From contig CAZKOJ010000001.1 in the NCBI GenBank assembly GCA_964554365.1, forward strand, positions 1 through 64,000: a stretch of DNA of 64,000 bases, in the 5' to 3' direction. The position numbers and the translations under genes are program-made. The DNA comes from Clostridium_AM sp964554365. Lineage in GTDB: Bacteria > Bacillota > Clostridia > Clostridiales > Clostridiaceae. This document shows positions 46,441 through 56,233 of the stretch, in pieces. The notes under the pieces are model-generated. The model saw nothing but the letters and a program-made list of their open reading frames with translations. It was not told where the DNA came from and searched no databases. Every line of letters starts with the position of its first letter. Within the stretch, counting starts at the first letter, position 1.

Positions 46441-48375
46441 TGTGCTCAATTCATATTTTTTGATTTTTCTGTAAAATGTAGACTTTCCAATACCGATAAG
46501 TTTACTTGCCTTAACAACATTTCCATCGCAATATTCTAAGGCTTTAACAATCAAGTCTTTTTCAATTTTATCTAACTTATCAAGTCTAAAACCGTTGTCA
46601 TTAGGTATATCTATGTTTTCTTCAAAATTATCATTAATATATTCAGGTACAAACAAGTAAGAAATGATATCATTTTTTGATAGGTAATATGCCCTTTGAA
46701 TAACATTTTCTAATTCTCTAACATTTCCCGGCCAATTATGTTTTTTAATAGAATTAATGAATTCTTTATCATAAAACTTCTTTGTTCCAGAATTTTTATC
46801 ATTTAGCCTCTGTAAAAAAAACTCTGCATAAAGTTCAACATCTTCTGGACGTTCTCTAAGTGGAATTAACTTTATATTAAATACATTTATTCTATAGTAC
46901 AGATCACCCCTAAAATTATTTGCTTGAATCTCGTTGTATAAATTTCTATTTGTTGCAGCTATAACCCTTACATCTAGGTTTCTTTCGTACTTTCCACCAA
47001 TTCTTGTTATGGTGTGGTTATCTAAAACTCTAAGCAGCTTAGATTGAATTTCTAGTGGCAATTCTCCAATTTCATCTAAAAAAATTGTTCCTGTGTTTGC
47101 AAGTTCGAACTTTCCAGGGCGGCCTTCCTTAGAAGCTCCAGTAAATGAACCTTTTTCATATCCGAAGAGCTCACTTTCTACTAAGTCCTTTGGTAATGCA
47201 GCACAATTTATTGCTACAAATGGTCCATTAAGTCTATTACTAGCATTATGAATAGAATGTGCGAATAATTCCTTACCAGTTCCACTTTCCCCAGTAATTA
47301 ACACAGTACAATCATAGGCTGCAATATTTTTAGCTTCTTGAACAATAGATATCATTTTGGAATTATTAGTTATTATGTTATCGAAAAAATATTTTGAGGA
47401 AAATCCTGCTATTTTATTAACCACATGCCGTAAACTATCAACTTTCTTAGCAAGAATTACAAAACCTATATGCTTTTTCTCATTTTGTACTGGGGTAACA
47501 CTTATATTGCATTCTAATCTACGATTATCTAAGTACAGACTAACTTCTCTATAGTTAATTTTACTGCTCTGACTAAAATTATTTATATCTTTAATTATGT
47601 CTGTTAGCAAGACTTTTATATCAATTTCATGCAGTCGCTGTTGAGATATATTTAATATTTCACACATTTTTAAATTAAAATCTTTTACGATAAAATCATT
47701 ATCTATAACTAAGATTCCATCATCGATAGAATTAAACGCTGTTTCTGCCCACTTTCTATGCTCAATTATTGAAAATTGTTTTTGTATAGCATTTGCAGCT
47801 TCAACAACTATTCCAAGGGTATGTGAATGAAAATCATAGAAATGGCCGGACAAGTCAATGATACCTATAATCTTTCCCTTATCATCATGTATTGGTGCAG
47901 CAGAACAAGTCCATCCATGTTGTTTTTTACAATAATGCTCTGCGCCTAAGGTTTGAAGTGGTTTATCTAGATAAAGGCATGTCCCTATGGCATTTGTACC
48001 TACATTTTCTTCTTGCCACTTACACCCTTTTAGGAAATTTAGCTTTCTGTTCTTTTCCATTATTTTTTCATTACCAATAACTTCAAGAACTACTGCATTC
48101 TCATCCGTTAATATTATGGAGTAGTCTGTTTCTTTTAAAAGTTTAAATATATCCAACATTATAGGTATTGCTATTTCAATAAGCTCCTTATGTTCATCTA
48201 ATATTTTATTAAATTCCTCGTTATCTATCTCTTTGCCTTTTCTATTATTTATATCCACCTTATATTTTTTACATCTAATCCAGGAATCCAGAATATCTTG
48301 CCTTATACCTTTAGGTACTTTGTTTTCTTCTACGAATTCCTTCCATTCGCTTTCAATTTTTGAGACGTCAATCAC
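46420..48375 (-). CDS. acoR: Sigma-54-dependent activator AcoR
   Basis: A 651-aa enhancer-binding protein. The N-terminal GAF-type sensor (about 65-200; ENVGTNAIGTCLYLDKPLQT) and a PAS-like domain (about 208-310) are followed by the AAA+ module: Walker A GESGTGKE (362-369), GSFTGA (409-414; the usual GAFTGA loop has Ser here), and Walker B TIFLDEIGE (430-438). A Fis-type HTH ends the protein (GNVVKASKLIGIGKSTFYRK). This is the AcoR layout, activating the acetoin operon when acetoin or a related signal is present. The -24/-12 promoter immediately downstream supports it. It has its own terminator. Confidence 0.93.
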   Translation of the reverse strand: MIDVSKIESEWKEFVEENKVPKGIRQDILDSWIRCKKYKVDINNRKGKEIDNEEFNKILDEHKELIEIAIPIMLDIFKLLKETDYSIILTDENAVVLEVIGNEKIMEKNRKLNFLKGCKWQEENVGTNAIGTCLYLDKPLQTLGAEHYCKKQHGWTCSAAPIHDDKGKIIGIIDLSGHFYDFHSHTLGIVVEAANAIQKQFSIIEHRKWAETAFNSIDDGILVIDNDFIVKDFNLKMCEILNISQQRLHEIDIKVLLTDIIKDINNFSQSSKINYREVSLYLDNRRLECNISVTPVQNEKKHIGFVILAKKVDSLRHVVNKIAGFSSKYFFDNIITNNSKMISIVQEAKNIAAYDCTVLITGESGTGKELFAHSIHNASNRLNGPFVAINCAALPKDLVESELFGYEKGSFTGASKEGRPGKFELANTGTIFLDEIGELPLEIQSKLLRVLDNHTITRIGGKYERNLDVRVIAATNRNLYNEIQANNFRGDLYYRINVFNIKLIPLRERPEDVELYAEFFLQRLNDKNSGTKKFYDKEFINSIKKHNWPGNVRELENVIQRAYYLSKNDIISYLFVPEYINDNFEENIDIPNDNGFRLDKLDKIEKDLIVKALEYCDGNVVKASKLIGIGKSTFYRKIKKYELSTVPKWEK

Positions 48376-48715
48376 AATTCATCACCTTCCCTAGTTGTAT
48401 TTAAATGTTGTATTGAGCTTCTCCAAGGTGTAAAAGTAACAATTGATAACAAGAAATGTATATAAGACAGTAAAAGTATACTAATTAAAAATTACGTGAT
48501 TATTTAGAAAATTAATTCATTTTTATTGTAATTTTATTATATCATAGGCTAATAAATAATCAAAAAATAAATCCATTTCTACTTTTAGTTCATATATATT
48601 CTAAATATTTTAAAAAACCATAAGCAGATTAATTGGTTAAAAATCCGCCTACAGTTTTTATTTAATAGAAAACGTAATAATCTAAGTTGCACCACCATAA
48701 AAAGCTTGTTTTCTC
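48376..48715. other. acoR upstream region
   Basis: AT-rich spacer holding the acoR promoter region and, at 48612-48661, a hairpin repeat (next entry). No gene seen. Confidence 0.5.
48612..48698. repeat. Dispersed hairpin repeat, copy E (diverged)
   Basis: A diverged copy of the palindrome (ACCATAAGCAGATTAATTGG, then AATCCGCCTACAG) followed by AACGTAATAATCTAAGTTGCACCA, a segment also present just after the hairpin in copies B and C. It is thus a truncated relic of the long form, lying past the stop of the phosphotransferase-like gene. Confidence 0.75.
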
Positions 48716-49945
48716 TTATACAACAGCTAATTTTGGCATACTTCTTAGACTAATTGGTTGTAGATTAATAAATACATTTTCCTTTTCTTGATTTATCCAA
48801 TTGAAAATCATACATGAATCTAATCTAGGATTAAACATGTTCACTGCTTCATCTTTAAGAAAGCTTCTTAAATTGTACGCTGCATATATAAAAGCTGCCT
48901 TCTTCTTATTAATATCTATGTACTTTCTCATATTAATTAATCCAGAAGCAATACCTGCTAAATAGAATGATGGGTTATATAAACTATTACGACTATCGGA
49001 AACGATTAATTTAACATTTTCTCTAAGCTTATACATGAGCTGTCTTAAAAGACTCATACCTCTTCCTTGAGGAATTTCCACTTCAGTTATTCCTTCACTT
49101 AAACTTTCAGAAACTTTACTCCATAACTCTCTATCAGATTCTTTTTGAATTTGTAAATAATCTCCTATGGTAATTGATTCAAGATATCTTAAATCATGAA
49201 ATACGTTACAATCTTCAATTAAATCGCAAAAATCAATTAACATAGGTTTATCTTCAGTTATAATAATGTTATCCCCTTGTAAATCCCCATGGGCATATGA
49301 AGTAAGGCAGGTTACCTTTAAATCATTCCAAACATGTTCATTATTAAAAAAATAATATGGATTGGGCAATATTACATCTGTGCCATCTAAAGATATCCAT
49401 TTTATAGATTTATCTACCCCTATAGCTTCAAAAGCATCCACATATTTGCTGTCCATATATCTATATGAAAGTTCACTTTTAACAATATCCTCTGGAGACA
49501 TATACTTCTTTTTATGTTCTTTGTTCCAACTAAATAAAAATTTAGTTATTTTTGAAATTATGTTGTTCTTAAATTCATCTTCATTAAGTACCTTATCTAA
49601 AAATGTTTCACTTTTATAAATATCATCACCTGCTAAATCATATAAGTTAACATATAAGGTATCCTTGCTTTTATTTTTTAACTCATAACTGGTTATAAGT
49701 TTAGCAATATACTTATGCATATTATTTTTTACAGCTAGCTCATATCCTTTATGGAATACTTCTGCTTCATTACTGCTGGTTATCTTTAGAATTCCTACCT
49801 TATTATCATTTCCATATTCAACCATATATACGGCTGCGCCAGACCTTCCACTGTTAAATTTTTTTAATATTTCAACCGGAGCAATTTTATCCTTAATATT
49901 CTTACTTATGTTATTAATTTCATCTAATATACATATAACATCCAT
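48716..49945 (-). CDS. Kinase-fold phosphotransferase-like protein
   Basis: A 409-aa protein with an aminoglycoside-phosphotransferase-like kinase fold. A Gly-rich N-lobe (FNSGRSGAAVYMVEY) and a lysine in VGILKIT are followed by the catalytic loop YAHGDLQGDNIII and the metal-binding LIDFCDL. A long helical C-terminal region follows. The N-lobe resembles kinase-like domains found in multi-gene conflict systems (TCAD9-type), but I cannot confirm that. Substrate unknown: small molecule or protein. The start has GGAGGAG upstream. It stands alone between hairpin repeat E and the serpin gene. Confidence 0.7.
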   Translation of the reverse strand: MDVICILDEINNISKNIKDKIAPVEILKKFNSGRSGAAVYMVEYGNDNKVGILKITSSNEAEVFHKGYELAVKNNMHKYIAKLITSYELKNKSKDTLYVNLYDLAGDDIYKSETFLDKVLNEDEFKNNIISKITKFLFSWNKEHKKKYMSPEDIVKSELSYRYMDSKYVDAFEAIGVDKSIKWISLDGTDVILPNPYYFFNNEHVWNDLKVTCLTSYAHGDLQGDNIIITEDKPMLIDFCDLIEDCNVFHDLRYLESITIGDYLQIQKESDRELWSKVSESLSEGITEVEIPQGRGMSLLRQLMYKLRENVKLIVSDSRNSLYNPSFYLAGIASGLINMRKYIDINKKKAAFIYAAYNLRSFLKDEAVNMFNPRLDSCMIFNWINQEKENVFINLQPISLRSMPKLAVV

Positions 49946-50143
49946 AATTATCTACTCCTCCATCACACCAATATAAGCATTTATATTTATATTATAAAAG
50001 ATATCAATAAACAAAGCATTAATAAACAATGAACAATTTATTAAATCGTAAAATATATTATGTTATGAGTTATATTATACTCCATTTCATTTTGAATTAA
50101 GTTATTGAATGACGCTTTTCTATAGCTGAAATTCCTATTCTTA

Positions 50144-51748
50144 TCAATTAACTTTACCGACATTATCTGTACTTGGATTTTCTACCTTTCCCATAAACAA
50201 TACAACTCCAGTTTTGCTATCTCTTATAGCAAAAAAGAAAGGTCTATTTACTTTAAAGTTAATTGGCTGATCTGCAGGTGCAGAAGATCCATTTAGTAAC
50301 TCTGCAGTAATTGCTGCTGCTTCCGTTCCCTTCTCATCTACGCTTATACAAGCCTTATGTTTCACTTTACTTATATATATAGGATTTTCACCTACATTAT
50401 TTGCAATTTTTTTAAAGTTTGCTTTTTTCCCGTCAAAGGCCTGCTTCATGCCTAAAGCTTCTAATGTATCATTTAACTCTGTATCATACTCCATTTTAAA
50501 TTTAGGAATTTGCTGTATAACATCTGTGTATTTAAAGTCACCTATCCACTTATCAAAGTTTTCTTTACTCATACTTTGTATAAACTTATCTATATCTACA
50601 CCTTCATTTGGCAAAAATATGTCCATTTCTATTCCGTCATAATAAGGTAATGAAATTGCTTGAAAGTTATCTCCCTTTAAATAGTTTATAAATCCTCTTC
50701 CCTCCATGTTATCTACATTTATTTTTTTACCACTAGATAAAGTAAACTCTTCTTGCTTTGTATTATTAGGAAAAAATTCATGCCTCCATCTCCCCTTAAA
50801 ATACAGAGAGTTAATCAAAACTGCAACATTATCTTTATCTATATCATCAATAATTTTTTTAATTTGGCCTTTAGTATTTTGGTCAACCCATTGATTTATC
50901 TTATTTACAGTATCAGGATTACTAAAATCCTCTGAGTTCACCTGTGACCCATAGTATTTCTTTGTTATATTTTTAAAATCATTATTAAGATCTATTTGCT
51001 TGTTTACCCATATTGAATTTGCAGCCTTTAAATCCACCGATTTTAAGTTATTATAGTAGTCCAATAAACTATAATACTGGAGATTAATCTCTTTATCATT
51101 TACACTCTTTAATCCTATACAGTTTATTATTTCTTGCTTTGTTTCCTCATCCGCCCCATTTTCAGTCATTGATAATATAGTAGACACACTTAATGGAGAA
51201 ATAATGGTGTTTTTATTTTTATCTTTATTTATTAAGTTTTTCATTAAATTAAATCCAAACGTATTGTTTGCCATAGCTATAGAACTATTTTCATCTATAT
51301 TTATAGTTCCTATGTCTCTAGTAGTAAATTTCATTTGTACAGGTTCTTTAATAGATTTATTTTCATCTGTAAATTTTATTCCTGTAGAAATATTAAGATA
51401 GTATGTTTGTCCCTCTTTGTATCCTTCTTTTGGTGGTTCTACATAAACACATTTTTGATAATCACAAGAAACGTTAATATCTATTAAATTTCCTTGTGAA
51501 TCTGTTACAGTAATGACCCCATTTTTCCATATAGAGTTTATATCTACTGGTGTTCTAAATTTTATAGTCCATGTCTTAATTGTGCTTACATCTTTCTTTT
51601 CTTCCCACTGACTTACACTTACTTCTTCATTTGAATTTATGGAATCAGCATGTACACTTTGTACGAAATTGTTAGAAATAATTATTAATGATATGAAAAG
51701 ACCTAGCGGAATAAACTTTTTTAACTTCATCTTGTTTTTATCAACCAC
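50144..51748 (-). CDS. Secreted serpin with N-terminal Ig-like domain
   Basis: A 534-aa protease inhibitor. A signal peptide (KLKKFIPLGLFISLIIISNN, cleavage near VHA-DS) is followed by an SbsA-type Ig-like domain (about 40-147) and a full serpin domain (about 155-530). The mobile hinge KGTEAAAITAE is of the small-residue type needed for inhibition, and the C-terminal FKVNRPFFFAIRD signature is present. Counting from the hinge Glu places P1-P1' near the NGSSAP segment, suggesting small residues (Gly/Ser) at the bait position; the loop is also short of basic residues. The start is a GTG with GGAAGGTGAT. In clostridia serpins can sit with cellulosomes, but no dockerin is visible here. Confidence 0.9.
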   Translation of the reverse strand: MVDKNKMKLKKFIPLGLFISLIIISNNFVQSVHADSINSNEEVSVSQWEEKKDVSTIKTWTIKFRTPVDINSIWKNGVITVTDSQGNLIDINVSCDYQKCVYVEPPKEGYKEGQTYYLNISTGIKFTDENKSIKEPVQMKFTTRDIGTINIDENSSIAMANNTFGFNLMKNLINKDKNKNTIISPLSVSTILSMTENGADEETKQEIINCIGLKSVNDKEINLQYYSLLDYYNNLKSVDLKAANSIWVNKQIDLNNDFKNITKKYYGSQVNSEDFSNPDTVNKINQWVDQNTKGQIKKIIDDIDKDNVAVLINSLYFKGRWRHEFFPNNTKQEEFTLSSGKKINVDNMEGRGFINYLKGDNFQAISLPYYDGIEMDIFLPNEGVDIDKFIQSMSKENFDKWIGDFKYTDVIQQIPKFKMEYDTELNDTLEALGMKQAFDGKKANFKKIANNVGENPIYISKVKHKACISVDEKGTEAAAITAELLNGSSAPADQPINFKVNRPFFFAIRDSKTGVVLFMGKVENPSTDNVGKVN

Positions 51749-51992
51749 GACTTATCACCTTCCTTTAATAGTAATAATGACCTTTATATTACAATAATAT
51801 CATGTACTGGTGATTACAACAATAAAGAAAGCGTGTATTTTATCATATATACATAAGAACCCTGTAGTAATTGCTGGTATTTGTCATTCATTATTCATAA
51901 GTGGATTAAAAATAAAACAAAAACAGTTTACAACTTTTATACTTATATAAAAGCTGTAAACTGCTCCTAATTTTTGATTTCTAAACTGTAAT

Positions 51993-53513
51993 TTATTTAC
52001 CGCCTACTGATCCATCCCAAGTATCTACCTTTGTATTCTTCATCTCTTCCTCATCAAACCATCTAGTAGTTACAGCCTTAGTTTCTGTATAAAATCTAAC
52101 CCCGTCCTTACCAAGAGTATGCAAGTCTCCGAAGAATGAATTTTTATGTCCTGTGAATGGGAATATTCCAGCTGGTACAGGAATTCCTACGTTTATTCCA
52201 ACCATACCGCCATGGGTTCTTCTCGCAAATTCACGACTGTAATAACCACTCTGGGTAAATATTACCGAACCGTTAGCAAATGGATTGTTGTTCATAATTT
52301 CCAGTCCTTCTTCAAAATCCTTAACTCTCTTTATACATATAACTGGTCCAAATATTTCATAATCTCCTACCGTCATCTCTGGTGTCACATGGTCAAGTAT
52401 AGTAGGACCAACATAAAACCCTTTTTCATATCCTTTCACAGTAACGTTTCGGCCGTCTAGTACAAGCTTTGCCCCTTCCTTTAAGCCTTTTTCTATCCAG
52501 TTCAGCACAAATTGTCTGTGTGACTCAGTCACTACAGGACCAAGCTGAGAACTTTTGTCATAAGCAGGTCCTATTTTAAGTTCCTGAGCATATTTCACAA
52601 GAAGCTCTACCAACCTATCAGCTATGCTCTCCTGAGCTACTATAACTGGAAGTGCCATGCATCTTTCCCCTGCGCATCCGAAGGAAGAATTAATGATGCC
52701 GCGAGCTGTTCTCTCTAAGGCTGCATCCTCCAGTACTAATCCATGGTTCTTTGCCTCGCACAATGCTTGCACTCTTTTACCGTTAGTTGCAGCAGTACCA
52801 TAAATATGCAAACCAACTGAGGTTGATCCAACAAATGTTATACCCTTTACATCAGGATGTTTCAAGAATAACTCAGCTTCATTCCTGCTGCAGGTGACTA
52901 TATTCAAAACACCATCTGGAAGTCCAGCCTCCTGCCAAAGTTCTGCGCATCGCATGGATGTCATAGGAGTCATTGAAGCTGCTTTTATAACAATAGTATT
53001 ACCTGCAGCTATGCAAAGAGGAGTCATCCAGCCCATAGGTATCATCCCTGGAAAATTAAAAGGAGCTATACCTGCAAAAACACCCACAGACTCACGATAT
53101 AAAACAGTATCATAACCAGTAGAGGTATTCATGAGTGACTCCCCCATCATCAAAGTAGGAATGCCACATGCAAGTTCTATAGGTTCCTTTACTTTCAAAA
53201 TATCGCCTTTTGCCTCATCCCATGTTTTCCCATTTTCTCTTGCTACCATATTAGTAAGCTCATCCATATGTTCCTCAAGTAATTCACGGAATTTATAGAT
53301 TACTTGAGCTCTTTTCATTACAGGAGTCTGCGACCAAGAAGGAAATGCATCCTTTGCTGACTTTATGGCAATATTAACTTCTTCTTCGGTGCAACACGGT
53401 GTTTGGGCAATCACTTCTCCTGTACTAGGATCAAAAATATTCATATACTTATTTGTTTTTGATTCCTGCCACCTACCATTAGCAAAAAATTTCATTTTTC
53501 TTAATTCACTCAT
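51993..53513 (-). CDS. mmsA: CoA-acylating (methyl)malonate-semialdehyde dehydrogenase
   Basis: A 506-aa ALDH-superfamily enzyme that oxidises malonate or methylmalonate semialdehyde to acetyl- or propionyl-CoA with loss of CO2. The MmsA features are FANGRWQES at the N-terminus, GIAPFNFPGMIPMGW, and the nucleophile C285 in FGCAGERCMALPV. It lies 37 bases after pucR and in the same direction as a class III aminotransferase, which would supply the semialdehyde. The combination fits breakdown of beta-alanine (or a beta-amino acid) to acetyl-CoA. Confidence 0.9.
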   Translation of the reverse strand: MSELRKMKFFANGRWQESKTNKYMNIFDPSTGEVIAQTPCCTEEEVNIAIKSAKDAFPSWSQTPVMKRAQVIYKFRELLEEHMDELTNMVARENGKTWDEAKGDILKVKEPIELACGIPTLMMGESLMNTSTGYDTVLYRESVGVFAGIAPFNFPGMIPMGWMTPLCIAAGNTIVIKAASMTPMTSMRCAELWQEAGLPDGVLNIVTCSRNEAELFLKHPDVKGITFVGSTSVGLHIYGTAATNGKRVQALCEAKNHGLVLEDAALERTARGIINSSFGCAGERCMALPVIVAQESIADRLVELLVKYAQELKIGPAYDKSSQLGPVVTESHRQFVLNWIEKGLKEGAKLVLDGRNVTVKGYEKGFYVGPTILDHVTPEMTVGDYEIFGPVICIKRVKDFEEGLEIMNNNPFANGSVIFTQSGYYSREFARRTHGGMVGINVGIPVPAGIFPFTGHKNSFFGDLHTLGKDGVRFYTETKAVTTRWFDEEEMKNTKVDTWDGSVGGK

Positions 53514-53550
53514 ATTAACCCTCCTAAAATTTTTTCTATTTATTTACAAT

Positions 53551-54759
53551 TCAAAAGTCATTAATCTGCTTTATAAGATACCCAAGATAAAATTCCAATC
53601 TTACTTTTACATCTGTCAAATCCTTCTTTATGATTTCCTGTATTTTATTGATTTTGTATATTAATGTGTTCCTGTGCATATAAAGCCTTTGTGCTGTTTG
53701 GACATAATTACCATTTTCTTCAATGAATATATAAAGTATCCTTGTAAAATCAGTATTATTTTGTGCATCATATTGCTCTAGCCTACCTACCGTATCATAG
53801 TAATATTCTTTTGCTAAGTTTATATTTTCTATTTCAGTAAGCAGCTTATATACTCCTATCTTAGAGTAAAACATGGTTTTATCTGAATCCTCTGTTTTTA
53901 TTACTTTTAAAGCTCTTTCCGCTTCTATATAGCTTTTTTTTATTTCTGAAAACTCTGTATAATCGTTGCCAATACCTATATTTACATCAATTTCCGGGAA
54001 ACTTTTTTTACTGCTTTCTCTTATATATTTTGAAAGCATTGTTAGGTTGTTAAACTTTTCTTTTTCGTTAATTATGAGGGAAACCACAGAATCATTTTGT
54101 AAAAAACTTATCGGTCTAAATCTAGAATCCCAAATCGAACTATTTACCATTTCTAGAAATACCTCTTTAAAATGAATTATGTTTTGTTCATCTTTAATAT
54201 TTTTAGATGATAAATATTGTTGAAATTTATCTATTTTAATAATTACTATCCTAAATGAATTTAAATATTTATACCCATACATTGAAACCCTTTCCATAAA
54301 ATCTTCGTAGGTTATTTTGTTAAGAAGTATTATATTCTTTAATAAATCTTGACATAAGGTTTCCTCTAAATGCCTTTTTATTATATCCCCGCAAATAATT
54401 CTTGTTATTTCTGCCAAGCTGACTTTCCAAGGTATTTGAAAAACTGGAAAATCATTTTCATCTGCTAGTTTTTTTATATCCTCAGGAACTTCTGTAAGAT
54501 ACTTACCTACATTTACAATAAGTCCAGCTGCTCTTTTTTCTATTAATCCCTTTATCATTTCAGTAAAGCTTGAATTATCATTAGAAACTCCAATACCTGT
54601 AAGCATTATTAGTTCATCATCTTGTACATATTTTATAAGGTCTGGAGTTTCCAAACTATGAACCCATCTTACAATTTTGGAAATTCCATTACTTCCGCCT
54701 ACTAGTTTCAAATCTTTTAGTTCTGGTAAGCTTATTAATTGGTCAATTCTAACACCCAT
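53551..54759 (-). CDS. PucR-family transcriptional regulator
   Basis: A one-component regulator with the PucR N-terminal ligand domain (ISLPELKDLKLVGGSNG, then VRWVHSLETPDL), a GGDEF-like middle region, and a C-terminal PucR HTH (ENGNYVQTAQRLYMHRNTLI). Members control purine, amino-acid or beta-alanine/GABA catabolism. The ATG at 54759 is 6-7 bases after GGAGGG; the frame also opens at a TTG inside that spacing. It lies between the aminotransferase and mmsA genes and probably controls both, through or near the 18-bp palindrome immediately upstream. Confidence 0.9.
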   Translation of the reverse strand: MGVRIDQLISLPELKDLKLVGGSNGISKIVRWVHSLETPDLIKYVQDDELIMLTGIGVSNDNSSFTEMIKGLIEKRAAGLIVNVGKYLTEVPEDIKKLADENDFPVFQIPWKVSLAEITRIICGDIIKRHLEETLCQDLLKNIILLNKITYEDFMERVSMYGYKYLNSFRIVIIKIDKFQQYLSSKNIKDEQNIIHFKEVFLEMVNSSIWDSRFRPISFLQNDSVVSLIINEKEKFNNLTMLSKYIRESSKKSFPEIDVNIGIGNDYTEFSEIKKSYIEAERALKVIKTEDSDKTMFYSKIGVYKLLTEIENINLAKEYYYDTVGRLEQYDAQNNTDFTRILYIFIEENGNYVQTAQRLYMHRNTLIYKINKIQEIIKKDLTDVKVRLEFYLGYLIKQINDF

Positions 54760-54790
54760 AATCAACCCTCCACTCTAAAGCATATATTTT

Positions 54791-54832
54791 AAAACAAAAT
54801 TAATTATATATTATTATAATTAATTTTGTTTT
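54791..54832. promoter_or_regulatory. Perfect 18-bp AT-rich inverted repeat upstream of pucR
   Basis: AAAACAAAATTAATTATA and its exact complement flank a 6-base loop. It lies 32 bases before the pucR ATG and 57 bases after the aminotransferase stop. It can be a terminator of the aminotransferase gene, an operator for PucR, or both. The perfect match over 18 bp is unusual even for AT-rich DNA. Confidence 0.55.
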
Positions 54833-54889
54833 GTTTCATTTGCAATTTAAGGTTGAATTATCAAATTATGGATGTTTTACTTCGATTTC

Positions 54890-56233
54890 TTATACCACAT
54901 AGGTGTCAGCAATATTGAGAGCTTTATCGATTGCAACAAATGCCTCTTTCATTTCTTCCTCTTTTATTATTAAAGGTGGTACAACAAAAATGTAATTCCA
55001 TCTTATATCCATATAAACACCATCTTCCAACAATGAAGCATTAATCTTCTCCATTACTTCTCCGCTTCCATTCCATGGAACAATAGGTTCTTTTGTTTCA
55101 CGATTCTTTACAAGCTCGATACATCCAAACAAACCTAGATTTCTCACATCACCTACAGATTTATGCTTCTCCTTCATCTCATTAATAAGCTTATTCAACA
55201 ATATACCTTGCGTCTTAGCGTTTTCTATAATCTTCTCATCACGGTACGCATTTATTGTTGCAACTGATGCAGCACATGCCAACGGATGTCCACTATATGT
55301 TAGTCCACAACTTAAATATTTATCATAAATAGCTTCTGAAACTTTATCAGACATACATACAGCACCCATTGGCACATAGCCTGAATTTATGCCTTTTGCT
55401 AAGCTCATTATATCTGGTACAACTCCAAAATTATTTACAGCAAACCATTCTCCAGTTCTTCCAAATCCACTCATAACTTCATCATCAATAAATAGAATGT
55501 TATATTTGTCACATAATGCTCTAATTCCCTTATAGTATTCAACTGGAGGTATGAATATTCCATTAGAACCAGTTACTCCTTCTATAATAATTGCGGCTAT
55601 TGTATTTGGATCTTCGAACTTAATAATCTCTTCAACATGTTTAACACATTCCATATTGCATTTTCCATATTCTTTGCCAAATATACATCTGTAACAATAT
55701 GGATCAAATGATCTTACTACTCCAGGCATACCTGGTTCAACACTTGTTCTTCTTGGTTCTCCAGTTAGTGAGATAGCTCCATAGGTTGCTCCATGGTATG
55801 ATCGATAACGGGATATTACTTTCCATTTTCCAGTAGCTAATCTTGCAATTTTAATTGCATTCTCATTTGCATCTGACCCACCATTAACAAAGAAAAAATG
55901 GTTTATACCCTCTGGTGTAACTTCACTAAGGAGTTTACCTAAGGCGCTTCTTGCTTCATTAGCAAAACAAGGTGCGGCATAGCAAAGCTTTGCAGCTTGA
56001 TCCTGTATTGCTTTTACAACTTTAGGATGCTGATGACCTATATTAAGGTTTACCAGCTGTGAATACATATCCAAATATTTTTTTCCATTACCATCCCAGA
56101 AGTAACACCCCTCAGCTTCATTAACAACCATAGGATGCAGCTTTGATTGAACTGACCATGAATGAATTACATAATCTCTGTCATTCTTGTAAACTTCCTT
56201 CACATTAACTTTTTTGCATTCATTGACACTCAT
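54890..56233 (-). CDS. Class III aminotransferase (beta-alanine/taurine:pyruvate type)
   Basis: A PLP-dependent omega-aminotransferase. It has NGGSDANENAIKIAR, FIDDEVMSGFGRTGEW, and the PLP lysine in SLAKGINSG. A Cys-rich insertion (YCYRCIFGKEYGKCNMEC) is typical of the taurine- and beta-alanine:pyruvate branch. The frame extends to 56272, but GAGGTG upstream fits the ATG at 56233 (MSVNECKK). Given mmsA downstream, beta-alanine to malonate semialdehyde is the best-fitting reaction; taurine or GABA remain possible. It is first in the aminotransferase-pucR-mmsA set. Confidence 0.85.
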   Translation of the reverse strand: MSVNECKKVNVKEVYKNDRDYVIHSWSVQSKLHPMVVNEAEGCYFWDGNGKKYLDMYSQLVNLNIGHQHPKVVKAIQDQAAKLCYAAPCFANEARSALGKLLSEVTPEGINHFFFVNGGSDANENAIKIARLATGKWKVISRYRSYHGATYGAISLTGEPRRTSVEPGMPGVVRSFDPYCYRCIFGKEYGKCNMECVKHVEEIIKFEDPNTIAAIIIEGVTGSNGIFIPPVEYYKGIRALCDKYNILFIDDEVMSGFGRTGEWFAVNNFGVVPDIMSLAKGINSGYVPMGAVCMSDKVSEAIYDKYLSCGLTYSGHPLACAASVATINAYRDEKIIENAKTQGILLNKLINEMKEKHKSVGDVRNLGLFGCIELVKNRETKEPIVPWNGSGEVMEKINASLLEDGVYMDIRWNYIFVVPPLIIKEEEMKEAFVAIDKALNIADTYVV

